From: an uncultured Erysipelotrichaceae bacterium
GTDB taxonomy: Bacteria; Bacillota_I; Bacilli_A; RFN20; CAG-826
Length of the DNA: 8,453 nucleotides
Reading direction: 5' to 3'
Assembly (NCBI GenBank): GCA_902800255.1
Contig: CADCDV010000052.1
Coordinates: 1 to 8,453 of the forward strand
A program made the translations under genes and the position numbers. The notes under the pieces are model-generated. The model searched no databases and had not been told where the DNA came from. It worked only from the letters and a program-made list of their open reading frames with translations. Positions 1 through 4,775 of the stretch are shown here, one piece after another; position 1 is the first letter of the stretch, and every line of letters begins with the position of its first letter.

Positions 1-191
1 CTTTTTCTTATGACGATCTCATTCACGACGACCGTGACGATGAAGGCCACAAGAAGCGCTCCCCCGATAATCCAGAAGACGAATGGTTCAACGTCTTTGG
101 CGGCAGCAAGCGGGAGCAAAACAGCTGCACCTAAAAAGATAAAGACAATCAACAATATGAAAAAACGATATGCAAAAGTACCTTTTTTCAT
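1..191 (-). CDS. Hypothetical membrane protein, N-terminal part only
   Basis: Reading leftward from an ATG at 191-189 gives 63 codons with no stop before the window edge, so the C-terminus is missing. The visible protein starts MKKGTFAYRFFILL. It has a first hydrophobic span at about residues 8-28 and a second at about 37-56, followed by a basic end (VIRKK-like), so both spans fit membrane helices with a short outside loop. The start lies four bases after the stop of the dCMP deaminase gene. No clear Shine-Dalgarno sequence precedes it, so translation is probably coupled to the upstream gene. I do not recognise the family. Two short N-terminal helices occur in many protein types, including cardiolipin synthases, and the visible part cannot decide between them. 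Confidence 0.6.
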   Translation of the reverse strand, partial: MKKGTFAYRFFILLIVFIFLGAAVLLPLAAAKDVEPFVFWIIGGALLVAFIVTVVVNEIVIRK

Positions 192-195
192 TTTA

Positions 196-678
196 TTAAC
201 GGCTAACTTTGACGGTTGGTCCTTCGTAAAGGCGAACCTTCACGCCAGCCATCTCAAGAAGCTTTTTAGAGGCTTGGTAGATAGTGTCGCTTCCATGCTT
301 GTCGTCAAGATAGACGATTTCCTTGATGCCGGACTGAATGCAGGCTTTGGCGCATTCGTTGCATGGGAATAAGGTGACATAGAGGGTGCAGCCATTGAGG
401 TGGGCTGAATCCCTGGTGTTGAGGATGGCGTTAAGCTCGGCATGGCAAACATAAAGGTATTTGCTCTCAAGGCCTTCGCCATGTCCCCACGGGATGCATT
501 CATCATCGACTCCGACAGGCATGCCATTGTAACCAATGGACACGACCTTGTGGGCCTTATCGACGATGCAGGCTCCGACTTGGGTGGATGGATCTTTGCT
601 TCTTAAAGCGCTAAGTTGGGCAATGCCCATGAAGTACTCGTCCCAGCTGATGTAGTCTGTGCGGTGTTTCTCTTCCAT
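196..678 (-). CDS. comEB: dCMP deaminase (ComEB type), zinc-dependent
   Basis: This 160-residue cytosolic enzyme should convert dCMP to dUMP, the substrate for thymidylate synthesis. The cytidine/deoxycytidylate deaminase zinc signature is complete: His79-Ala-Glu81 in CHAELNAIL, with Glu81 as proton shuttle, and Pro105-Cys106-x-x-Cys109 in PCNEC. The N-terminal SxDPSTQVGACIV segment (about residues 27-39) and GYNGMP (49-54) are typical of dCMP deaminases rather than tRNA or cytosine deaminases. Cys61 and His66 lie in the insert that in some family members binds a second zinc; this is a suggestion only. The ATG at 678-676 has an AGGAG site about 8 bases upstream, so the start is secure. Tandem TAA codons end the gene, and a membrane protein gene follows four bases later. 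The length is normal for the family. Confidence 0.95.
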   Translation of the reverse strand: MEEKHRTDYISWDEYFMGIAQLSALRSKDPSTQVGACIVDKAHKVVSIGYNGMPVGVDDECIPWGHGEGLESKYLYVCHAELNAILNTRDSAHLNGCTLYVTLFPCNECAKACIQSGIKEIVYLDDKHGSDTIYQASKKLLEMAGVKVRLYEGPTVKVSR

Positions 679-703
679 AACAAATCTCCTATTCGGTCAA
701 TTA

Positions 704-732
704 ATGATAGCCATAGAACTCATAGAGTTCAC
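704..732 (-). promoter_or_regulatory. Candidate promoter of the dCMP deaminase gene
   Basis: On the minus strand a good -10 box TATCAT (709-704, 5 of 6 to consensus) is preceded, with a 17-base spacer, by a weak -35 GTGAAC (732-727, 3 of 6). Transcription would start near 697, giving a leader of about 20 bases that holds the AGGAG ribosome site. A palindrome lies in the spacer and overlaps the -35 box, which suggests control. Confidence 0.45.
716..730. promoter_or_regulatory. Palindrome GAACTC-ATA-GAGTTC, candidate operator
   Basis: A perfect 6-bp inverted repeat with a 3-base centre lies between the candidate -35 and -10 boxes of the dCMP deaminase promoter and just downstream of the terminator of the winged-helix gene. 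It has no T-tract, so a terminator role is unlikely. Its position fits a repressor site. The protein that would bind it is unknown. Confidence 0.35.
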
Positions 733-750
733 GAAAAAAACGTAAAGCTA

Positions 751-780
751 AGAAAAAAGAGCCAAATGGCTCATCTTTCT
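751..780 (-). terminator. Bidirectional rho-independent terminator after the winged-helix gene
   Basis: The core is GAGCCA (759-764), a 2-base loop, and TGGCTC (767-772). The flanks pair partly, so the arms extend to about 14 positions with 12 matches. On the minus strand the stem is followed by TTTTTTCTT, a good U-tract, directly after the stop codon of the winged-helix gene at 780-782. On the plus strand the stem is followed by a weaker ATCTTTCTT run. Confidence 0.8.
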
Positions 781-1115
781 TAGACCCTGCGAGTAAGGAG
801 AAGTCTGTATCCGACACCGTAGACGGTATCGATTCTGAATCCCTTAATCTTGCTGAGTTTCTTTTTGATAACACCGACATGAACGTCAATGGTTCTCGTG
901 TTGGCGCTGCTTGTCTCGAATTTCTGATCATCCCAGAGAAGAGATAAGAGTTCCTTTCTGGTGACTGCGGTTGGGTTGTGCTCATATAGGCAATAGAAGA
1001 TTTTCCATTCGGCCTTCGTGAACGAGACTGTGCAACGGTAACAAACCAGAGTTCTATTTTCAGTATCACATGTAACGACCGATCCATCGGCGCGTGTAAT
1101 TGGAATTAGAGCCAC
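780..1115 (-). CDS. Orphan OmpR/PhoB-type winged-helix DNA-binding protein
   Basis: The 111-residue protein is little more than one C-terminal effector domain of an OmpR/PhoB response regulator. Visible family marks are the domain-opening segment FTKAEWKIFYCLYEH (32-46), TRKELLSLLW (52-61) before the recognition region, NTRTIDVHVGVIKKKL (72-87) as the recognition helix, and IDTVYGVGYRL (95-105) as the C-terminal wing. There is no receiver domain, so there is no phosphorylatable Asp, and no histidine kinase gene is nearby. It starts at GTG (1115-1113) with a perfect AGGAGG site at 1131-1126, ten bases upstream; no in-frame ATG fits better. A terminator follows at once, so it is the last or only gene of its transcript. 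It probably binds DNA without phosphorylation control. Its targets cannot be told from the sequence. Confidence 0.85.
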   Translation of the reverse strand: MALIPITRADGSVVTCDTENRTLVCYRCTVSFTKAEWKIFYCLYEHNPTAVTRKELLSLLWDDQKFETSSANTRTIDVHVGVIKKKLSKIKGFRIDTVYGVGYRLLLTRRV

Positions 1116-1149
1116 TTAGTCAAAACCTCCTAAAAATTGGGGCTTACAA

Positions 1150-1177
1150 ATTATGGGGTTTAAAAAATTTTTTGCAA
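1150..1177 (-). promoter_or_regulatory. Candidate promoter of the winged-helix gene
   Basis: On the minus strand, -35 TTGCAA (1177-1172, 4 of 6) is followed by a 16-base spacer and -10 CATAAT (1155-1150, 5 of 6). The start would be near 1143, leaving a leader of about 28 bases with the AGGAGG site. The spacer contains a symmetric A6T6 tract (1162-1173), which would bend the DNA. A second, less good option is the perfect TTGACA at 1219-1214 with TACATT (1198-1193) at a 15-base spacer. Confidence 0.45.
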
Positions 1178-1193
1178 GGTAAAAACACCGAAA

Positions 1194-1209
1194 ATGTAAA
1201 ATATGTAAA
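1194..1209 (-). repeat. Tandem TTTACAT repeats upstream of the winged-helix gene
   Basis: TTTACAT occurs twice on the minus strand, at 1209-1203 and 1200-1194, with start points 9 bases apart. OmpR/PhoB-type proteins bind direct repeats, though usually with 10-11 base spacing. Autoregulation by the encoded winged-helix protein is therefore possible but unproven. The region is AT-rich, so chance is a real alternative. Confidence 0.25.
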
Positions 1210-1215
1210 TTTTTG

Positions 1216-1389
1216 TCAAGAAAGCACTTTAATGACTATTACGCAAACGACGGCCAAAACCAAAATCACCGAGAAAAAAATTATCCATCCTATGTGGCTT
1301 TTCCTCTCTTTTTTAGGGTCATAACCTTCCTCAACTGGTTCATAAGCTGAGGTCGGATTCAGTCCTTTTTTATCGGTTTCGTCATTCAT
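1216..1389 (-). CDS. Small single-span membrane protein (57 residues), coupled to the S component gene
   Basis: An ATG at 1389-1387 opens a 57-codon frame ending in TGA at 1218-1216. It overlaps the last 8 bases of the FolT-like gene (GATGAATGA context). The protein starts MNDETDKKGLNPTSAYEPVE. Residues 1-25 are acidic, polar and proline/tyrosine containing. KKERKSH (26-32) is strongly basic, and residues 33-55 form one hydrophobic span ending in IKVLS. By the positive-inside rule the N-terminus should be cytoplasmic with the C-terminus at the outer face, like a tail anchor. The ribosome site is poor, so expression probably relies on coupling to the upstream gene. I do not recognise a family. 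The clean hydrophobic block after a basic stretch argues that it is real, and the position suggests a partner of the transporter or simply the operon's last gene. Confidence 0.65.
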   Translation of the reverse strand: MNDETDKKGLNPTSAYEPVEEGYDPKKERKSHIGWIIFFSVILVLAVVCVIVIKVLS

Positions 1390-2191
1390 CTTTTTTAGAG
1401 TTTTCTAAGCGCAAATGAAGTTGCTTGTGGTCAAAGACGAGCATCCAGTAAACACAGATGGAGCTGATGGTGACGTTGGCAGGCAATCCTAAGAAGATCA
1501 TGAGGAAGAGATATTCGAAGGATGGGCTGTATCCGGTGCCGAAAAGGAAATAGAAAAGGAAGAAGGCAAGACTCTTAAGAACGGTCATTACCAAAACTTC
1601 ACAAATTAAGGAGATAAGAGCCGTCTCGTTTGGAGAAGGCATATCTGAGTATTCAAGGACATTCTGCTCAAAGCGTTTGTTCGTAAGAGTGACGCTGATG
1701 CAGCAAGCTACAGACACCAAAACCATGATTCCAAGAATGATGAACTTGGTGACCAAAACGTAATCTCCTTTGAAGACCTGACCGCCAATGAAATCGGTGA
1801 GGAAAAGGACTGCGGCAAGGCCACCCAAAATAACTCCCATGGAGATGAACACGGCAAATGGAGGTTTTAAAGATGAGCGGAATTTGCTGGTGATTTTTTC
1901 AAAAATCCACGGCAAAACACCAAGAATTCCATAAACGATGGTGATGAAGAAATTGTAGGCTCCGGTTGGAGCGATCATCGCTGGGATGAGGTCAGAAACC
2001 ATGCCCACCACTGCCCCATAGAAAGGCCCAAGGACGAGCGAGGTGAACATGATGATGGATGGCGTAAGCGAGAAGCGAAGGAAAACCAAATCACCCATTG
2101 GGATCAATTTGAAAACGATAGTCGAGATGATTGATAGGGCGGTCAACACAGCCGCACTGGTTATGTTTCTAATGGTGAAAGTCTTTTTCAT
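1382..2191 (-). CDS. folT: ECF transporter S component, FolT-like (predicted folate)
   Basis: This 269-residue integral membrane protein is the likely substrate-binding S subunit of an energy-coupling factor importer. The opening RNITSAAVLTALSIISTIVFK (about 8-28) and the run LGPFYGAVVGMVSDLIPAMIAPTGAYNFF (54-82) match the S-component pattern of FolT proteins. Hydrophobic spans fall near 8-30, 42-66, 78-97, 111-132, 147-170, 190-218 and 224-252. Typical FolT proteins have about 170-190 residues and six helices, so this one is long, with an added polar loop (about 171-188) and extra C-terminal helices. The ATG overlaps the folC stop as ATGA, a sign of coupled translation. Linkage to folC is the known genomic signature of FolT, so folate is the best guess. 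The shared ECF ATPases and T subunit are not here, which is normal for group II ECF systems. Confidence 0.75.
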   Translation of the reverse strand: MKKTFTIRNITSAAVLTALSIISTIVFKLIPMGDLVFLRFSLTPSIIMFTSLVLGPFYGAVVGMVSDLIPAMIAPTGAYNFFITIVYGILGVLPWIFEKITSKFRSSLKPPFAVFISMGVILGGLAAVLFLTDFIGGQVFKGDYVLVTKFIILGIMVLVSVACCISVTLTNKRFEQNVLEYSDMPSPNETALISLICEVLVMTVLKSLAFFLFYFLFGTGYSPSFEYLFLMIFLGLPANVTISSICVYWMLVFDHKQLHLRLENSKKDE

Positions 2192-3426
2192 AGATGCAGC
2201 GTCTCGATGACATACTCCCTTGCTAAGTTCGCGAAAGCCAAACTTCCAGTGATGAGAATGATATCATCTGGGTATTTAATAAGGAAGTCGCTTATAGCGA
2301 GTTTGTAATCTGGATTGTAGGAATAGTCCTCAGCGTAGAGGAAATAATCGCTTTCGTCTCTGGCTCTTTTGCTGTCGAAGGTGGTGAGGACAATCTCGGC
2401 TGCGTCACGGCTGATTCTAGGAAGCTCAACCGCGATGTTTTTATCACGGAAGCAAGCAAAAACAACGTGGATCGGTTTTTCGCCGCTAAGCGGCAACAAA
2501 GATTCAACGAGTTCGTTAATAGCCTGAGGGTTATGAGCACCATCGATGAAGATGTTGCGATGTCTTTCAAAACGGCATGGAAGAGGCGATGACAAAAGAC
2601 CTTTTCTAACGGCTTCTTCGGTGACAGGGAATTTCTCGTTAAGAATCTTGGTGGCCTCCACCACAATAGACGCATTCTTTAATTGATATAGCGCCGGGGT
2701 GAGAAGCTGGAGTTTCTGATATGGTCTGTAATCGAAAAAGAGATATGGAGCCTCGTATTTAGGATTGTGGAAGGAATCGACTTGATGGAATTCGCTGTCT
2801 CTTCTTTCTGCAATCTCACGGATGACCTTAGCGGTTTCTTCTTCCATCGGACCAACGAGGACTGGGCAATTATCTTTGATAATGGCCGCTTTGTTGCGGG
2901 CAATTTCTGAAGTTGTCCTTCCAAGGAAGGCAGTATGTTCAAGAGAAACGGTTGTGATAATGGAAAGAGCTGGTTTCGCATCTCTAAGGTTGGTGCTGTC
3001 GGTCTCTCCTCCCATGCCGCATTCGATGATGGCGAGATCAGGCTTTTGCTCGTTGAAGTAATCAAAGGCCATCGCGGTCTCGATTTCGAAAGAGGATAGG
3101 TTGAACTTCTTAAACTCATTCTCTCTTTGAGAGAAGATTCTAGCGAAATCTTCGTCGCTGATGTCTTTGCCATCAACGCGAATCATCTCGTTAGGTTTCT
3201 TGAGATATGGTTTGCTGAAGAGGGCAACTTTGTAACCCGCTGCTTTATATACCTCAAAGAGGTAATTGGCGGACGAGCCTTTGCCATTCGAGCCAGTAAT
3301 ATGAATGAAAGGAACCTCAATGTTGAGTTTGGTTTTCCTCACAAAAGAATCCCATTCTTCTCTTTCATAACGGGACATCGTGAGATCGTTATCTTTCAAA
3401 TATTGAAGGGTGTCTAAGTAATTCAT
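2188..3426 (-). CDS. folC: Folylpolyglutamate synthase / FolC family ligase
   Basis: This 412-residue cytosolic Mur-ligase-family enzyme should add glutamates to folates using ATP, which traps them in the cell. The P-loop is HITGSNGKGSSANYL (42-56), with the usual Thr replaced by Ser46. Further family marks are the FSKPYL segment (70-75), IIECGMGGETDSTN (133-146) with the metal-binding Glu, TTVSLEHTAFLGRT (158-171) with His164, EIARNKAAIIK (174-184) covering the lysine region that is carbamylated in relatives, and FIDGAHNPQAI (293-303) opening the C-terminal domain. TGSLAFANL (393-401) closes it. Its TGATG start overlaps the smpB stop by one base and its stop overlaps the S-component start. 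Whether it also acts as dihydrofolate synthase cannot be decided from sequence; with a folate importer next door and no folP or folB in view, a salvage role is more likely. Confidence 0.93.
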   Translation of the reverse strand: MNYLDTLQYLKDNDLTMSRYEREEWDSFVRKTKLNIEVPFIHITGSNGKGSSANYLFEVYKAAGYKVALFSKPYLKKPNEMIRVDGKDISDEDFARIFSQRENEFKKFNLSSFEIETAMAFDYFNEQKPDLAIIECGMGGETDSTNLRDAKPALSIITTVSLEHTAFLGRTTSEIARNKAAIIKDNCPVLVGPMEEETAKVIREIAERRDSEFHQVDSFHNPKYEAPYLFFDYRPYQKLQLLTPALYQLKNASIVVEATKILNEKFPVTEEAVRKGLLSSPLPCRFERHRNIFIDGAHNPQAINELVESLLPLSGEKPIHVVFACFRDKNIAVELPRISRDAAEIVLTTFDSKRARDESDYFLYAEDYSYNPDYKLAISDFLIKYPDDIILITGSLAFANLAREYVIETLHL

Positions 3427-3905
3427 CAGAAATCCTCAAAGTCTTTTGAGGTACGGGCATGTCTGTCGATTTCCCTCTCAAGGTCTTTCTCTTTTAGAGA
3501 GTTCTTCTTATCGTGGAGCTGTTTGCCTTTCGCCAAAGCGATTTCCATTTTGGCATAGCCATGAGATAAGAAGACTTTGGTTGGAACGCAGGTATGACCT
3601 TGTTCGGCAATCCTTGAAGCGAGTTTCTTGATCTCTTGTTTGGTGAGCAAAAGCTTACGGTCCCTTAAGTGATCAACGTTAAATATGTTGCCTTCCTTAT
3701 AAGGGGCGATGTGCATATTTGAAACGAAAGCCTCTCCATGTTTGACATAGATGTAGGCGTCGCTGATGGTCGCGTTCTTGGATCTAAGACTCTTGATTTC
3801 AGTACCAGTGAGGACGAGTCCGGCTGTCATGAAGTCGCTTAAAAAATACTCAAAATGAGCTCTGCGATTCTCAATTAAAACTCCTGACTCTTTCTTTCTA
3901 CTCAT
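3426..3905 (-). CDS. smpB: SsrA-binding protein SmpB (trans-translation)
   Basis: SmpB binds tmRNA and brings it to ribosomes stalled on broken messages. The 159-residue protein has the full set of family marks: ENRRAHFEYFL (12-22), GLVLTGTEIKSLR (29-41), DAYIYV (49-54), HIAPYKEGN (65-73), RDRKLLL (81-87), and GKQLHDKK (127-134). The last is the variant of the common GKKxyDKR motif that precedes the C-terminal tail placed in the mRNA channel. The tail (135-159) is rich in Lys, Glu and Arg, as expected. The ATG at 3905-3903 has a modest site, TTTAGGAAC, about 6-10 bases upstream. It is the first gene of the smpB-folC-S-component transcript. The tmRNA gene itself (ssrA), which is often nearby in Bacilli, is not within the window. 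Confidence 0.97.
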   Translation of the reverse strand: MSRKKESGVLIENRRAHFEYFLSDFMTAGLVLTGTEIKSLRSKNATISDAYIYVKHGEAFVSNMHIAPYKEGNIFNVDHLRDRKLLLTKQEIKKLASRIAEQGHTCVPTKVFLSHGYAKMEIALAKGKQLHDKKNSLKEKDLEREIDRHARTSKDFEDF

Positions 3906-3928
3906 TGTTCGTTCCTAAAGCCAAAAGA

Positions 3929-3958
3929 ATTATAGAACTATGAGGGTCTATTTGCGAA
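3929..3958 (-). promoter_or_regulatory. Candidate promoter of the smpB-folC-folT operon
   Basis: A perfect minus-strand -10 box TATAAT (3934-3929) is preceded, with an 18-base spacer, by -35 TTCGCA (3958-3953, 4 of 6). The start would be near 3922, leaving a leader of about 17 bases that contains the TAGGAAC ribosome site of smpB. An inverted repeat TTTGC-GAAT-GCAAA (3951-3964) overlaps the -35 box. Confidence 0.6.
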
Positions 3959-3985
3959 TGCAAAAGAGAAGGTCGTTATATTTTG

Positions 3986-4001
3986 TAACGGTTAACCGTT
4001 A
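3986..4001. repeat. Perfect 16-bp palindrome TAACGGTTAACCGTTA across the hlyIII stop codon
   Basis: The sequence equals its own reverse complement over 16 bases and includes the TAA stop of the HlyIII gene at 4001-3999. As RNA it could fold into a 6-bp stem with a TTAA loop, but no U-tract follows on either strand, so it is a poor intrinsic terminator. It lies about 28 bases upstream of the -35 box of the smpB operon. A protein-binding site is the other reading. Confidence 0.45.
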
Positions 4002-4664
4002 AAGAACGTAGAAGTAAATGGAGATGAACATGAGGGCGGTGCCGAGTAAACAGAAGCAATGGAAAACGAGGTGGAACCATGCGTTCTTATGCCCAATTCC
4101 ATAGAGGACGGCACCGACTGTGTAAGCCACTCCACCCATAAGAAGGAGGAAGAAGCCTGGGAACCAGCCGATAGCCTCTAATAAAGGCCAGAAGGAAATA
4201 ACAATAATCCAGCCCATGCAGATGTAATCGATCATGCAGAAGATTCTGAATTTTTTAAGATTCACTGAATTAAGTGAGATTCCCACCGCTCCTAGAGCGA
4301 CACAACTTCCATAAATGATCCAGGCCCACATCGGACTTACGGACATTATGCTTACCAAGCAATATGGGGCATACGTTCCGGTGATGAGGACGTAGATCAT
4401 GTTGTGATCGAGCACCCTCAAAACGCGCTTGCCGTTGTTCCTTCCCAAGGCATGATAAATGCAGGAAGTCGTATAGCAAAGCAAGAGAGACAAAATGAAG
4501 ATTGAGCATGAAACTATTGCCCAAACATTGCCGCTATTGACCGCCTTCAAAATGAGGAAAGGACCAAAAATCATCGTCAAAACCGTCCCCAATCCATGTG
4601 TAATGGAGTTAGAAAGTTCTTGTCCGAGCGTGTATTTTGGTAGTTCAGTCTTAAGTGGGCTCAT
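3999..4664 (-). CDS. HlyIII / PAQR (YqfA) family membrane protein
   Basis: This 221-residue protein has seven hydrophobic spans and belongs to the hemolysin III/PAQR family. Conserved marks are QELSNSITHGLG (15-26), CYTTSCIYHA (63-72) with Ser67 and His71, DHNMIYVLITGTYAPY (86-101) with Asp86, and HLVFHCF (198-204) with His198 and His202. Together, His71, His198 and His202 match the zinc ligands of PAQR/adiponectin receptor homologues, so the predicted metal-site hydrolase-like core is intact. True haemolytic activity is not implied; bacterial members are poorly understood and linked to membrane lipid homeostasis. The ATG at 4664 has no clear ribosome site, but the family pattern YTLGQELSNS begins only ten residues in, so a downstream start is unlikely. 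The promoter places the transcript start at or next to this ATG. Confidence 0.92.
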   Translation of the reverse strand: MSPLKTELPKYTLGQELSNSITHGLGTVLTMIFGPFLILKAVNSGNVWAIVSCSIFILSLLLCYTTSCIYHALGRNNGKRVLRVLDHNMIYVLITGTYAPYCLVSIMSVSPMWAWIIYGSCVALGAVGISLNSVNLKKFRIFCMIDYICMGWIIVISFWPLLEAIGWFPGFFLLLMGGVAYTVGAVLYGIGHKNAWFHLVFHCFCLLGTALMFISIYFYVL

Positions 4665-4670
4665 GCCACA

Positions 4671-4698
4671 ATATTAGTACAACTAGTTTCTTTGTCAA
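4671..4698 (-). promoter_or_regulatory. Promoter of the HlyIII gene, giving a near-leaderless message
   Basis: A perfect -35 TTGACA (4698-4693) is followed by a 16-base spacer and -10 TAATAT (4676-4671, 4 of 6) on the minus strand. A start 6-7 bases downstream falls at 4665-4664, the first base of the ATG. The missing Shine-Dalgarno sequence agrees with a leaderless transcript. Confidence 0.6.
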
Positions 4699-4724
4699 GT
4701 ACATCTAGTTTTGTTTACTAGTTT
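4676..4724. repeat. Direct repeats AGTACAACTAGTTT / AGTACATCTAGTTT plus a third partial copy
   Basis: A 14-base unit occurs at 4676-4689 and 4698-4711 with one mismatch. The offset is 22 bases, about two helical turns. A shorter third copy, ACTAGTTT, lies at 4717-4724. The first copy spans the -10/-35 spacer of the HlyIII promoter and the second abuts its -35 box. Same-face spacing suggests cooperative binding of a regulator to this divergent region. Confidence 0.5.
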
Positions 4725-4732
4725 AATATCGT

Positions 4733-4760
4733 TTGACAATATCCTTTAAAGGAATAAACT
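4733..4760 (+). promoter_or_regulatory. Promoter of the cation transporter gene
   Basis: On the plus strand a perfect -35 TTGACA (4733-4738), a 16-base spacer and -10 TAAACT (4755-4760, 4 of 6) precede the ATG at 4776. The start would be near 4767. The only ribosome site is a weak TTGGA at 4765-4769. The promoter looks intact although the gene it serves is damaged. Confidence 0.5.
4742..4753. promoter_or_regulatory. Palindrome TCCTTTAAAGGA inside the cation transporter promoter, candidate operator
   Basis: This perfect 12-bp palindrome sits wholly between the -35 and -10 boxes of the plus-strand promoter, the classic place for a repressor site. The downstream gene is a metal cation transporter, so a metal-sensing repressor is an obvious candidate. 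The CCTT...AAGG core loosely recalls manganese regulator sites, but no family can be assigned. Confidence 0.45.
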
Positions 4761-4775
4761 ACGTTTGGACATTTT

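Noticed and set aside
10..372. Plus-strand open frame of 120 codons at the left edge
   Set aside because: It lies antisense to the dCMP deaminase gene and the start of the membrane protein gene, has no ribosome site and no recognisable domain.
701..1087. Minus-strand open frame of 128 codons
   Set aside because: It overlaps the winged-helix gene in another frame and runs through its terminator; the winged-helix frame has the family motifs and the AGGAGG site.
1214..1219. Perfect TTGACA as the main promoter of the winged-helix gene
   Set aside because: No good -10 box lies at 16-18 bases; the nearest, TACATT, has a 15-base spacer. Kept only as a second option.
1100..1324. Plus-strand open frame over the winged-helix promoter and the small membrane gene
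   Set aside because: It is antisense to better supported features, and its composition looks like random AT-rich translation.
2679..3176. Long minus-strand frame inside folC
   Set aside because: It is out of frame with folC, whose catalytic motifs run through the same region.
3906..3998. tmRNA (ssrA) or another small RNA next to smpB
   Set aside because: The gap is under 100 bases and holds only a promoter and palindromes; there is no room for tmRNA and no tRNA-like acceptor end.
3986..4001. Palindrome as rho-independent terminator of the HlyIII gene
   Set aside because: No T-rich tract follows the stem on the minus strand, so only a repeat or candidate site is called.
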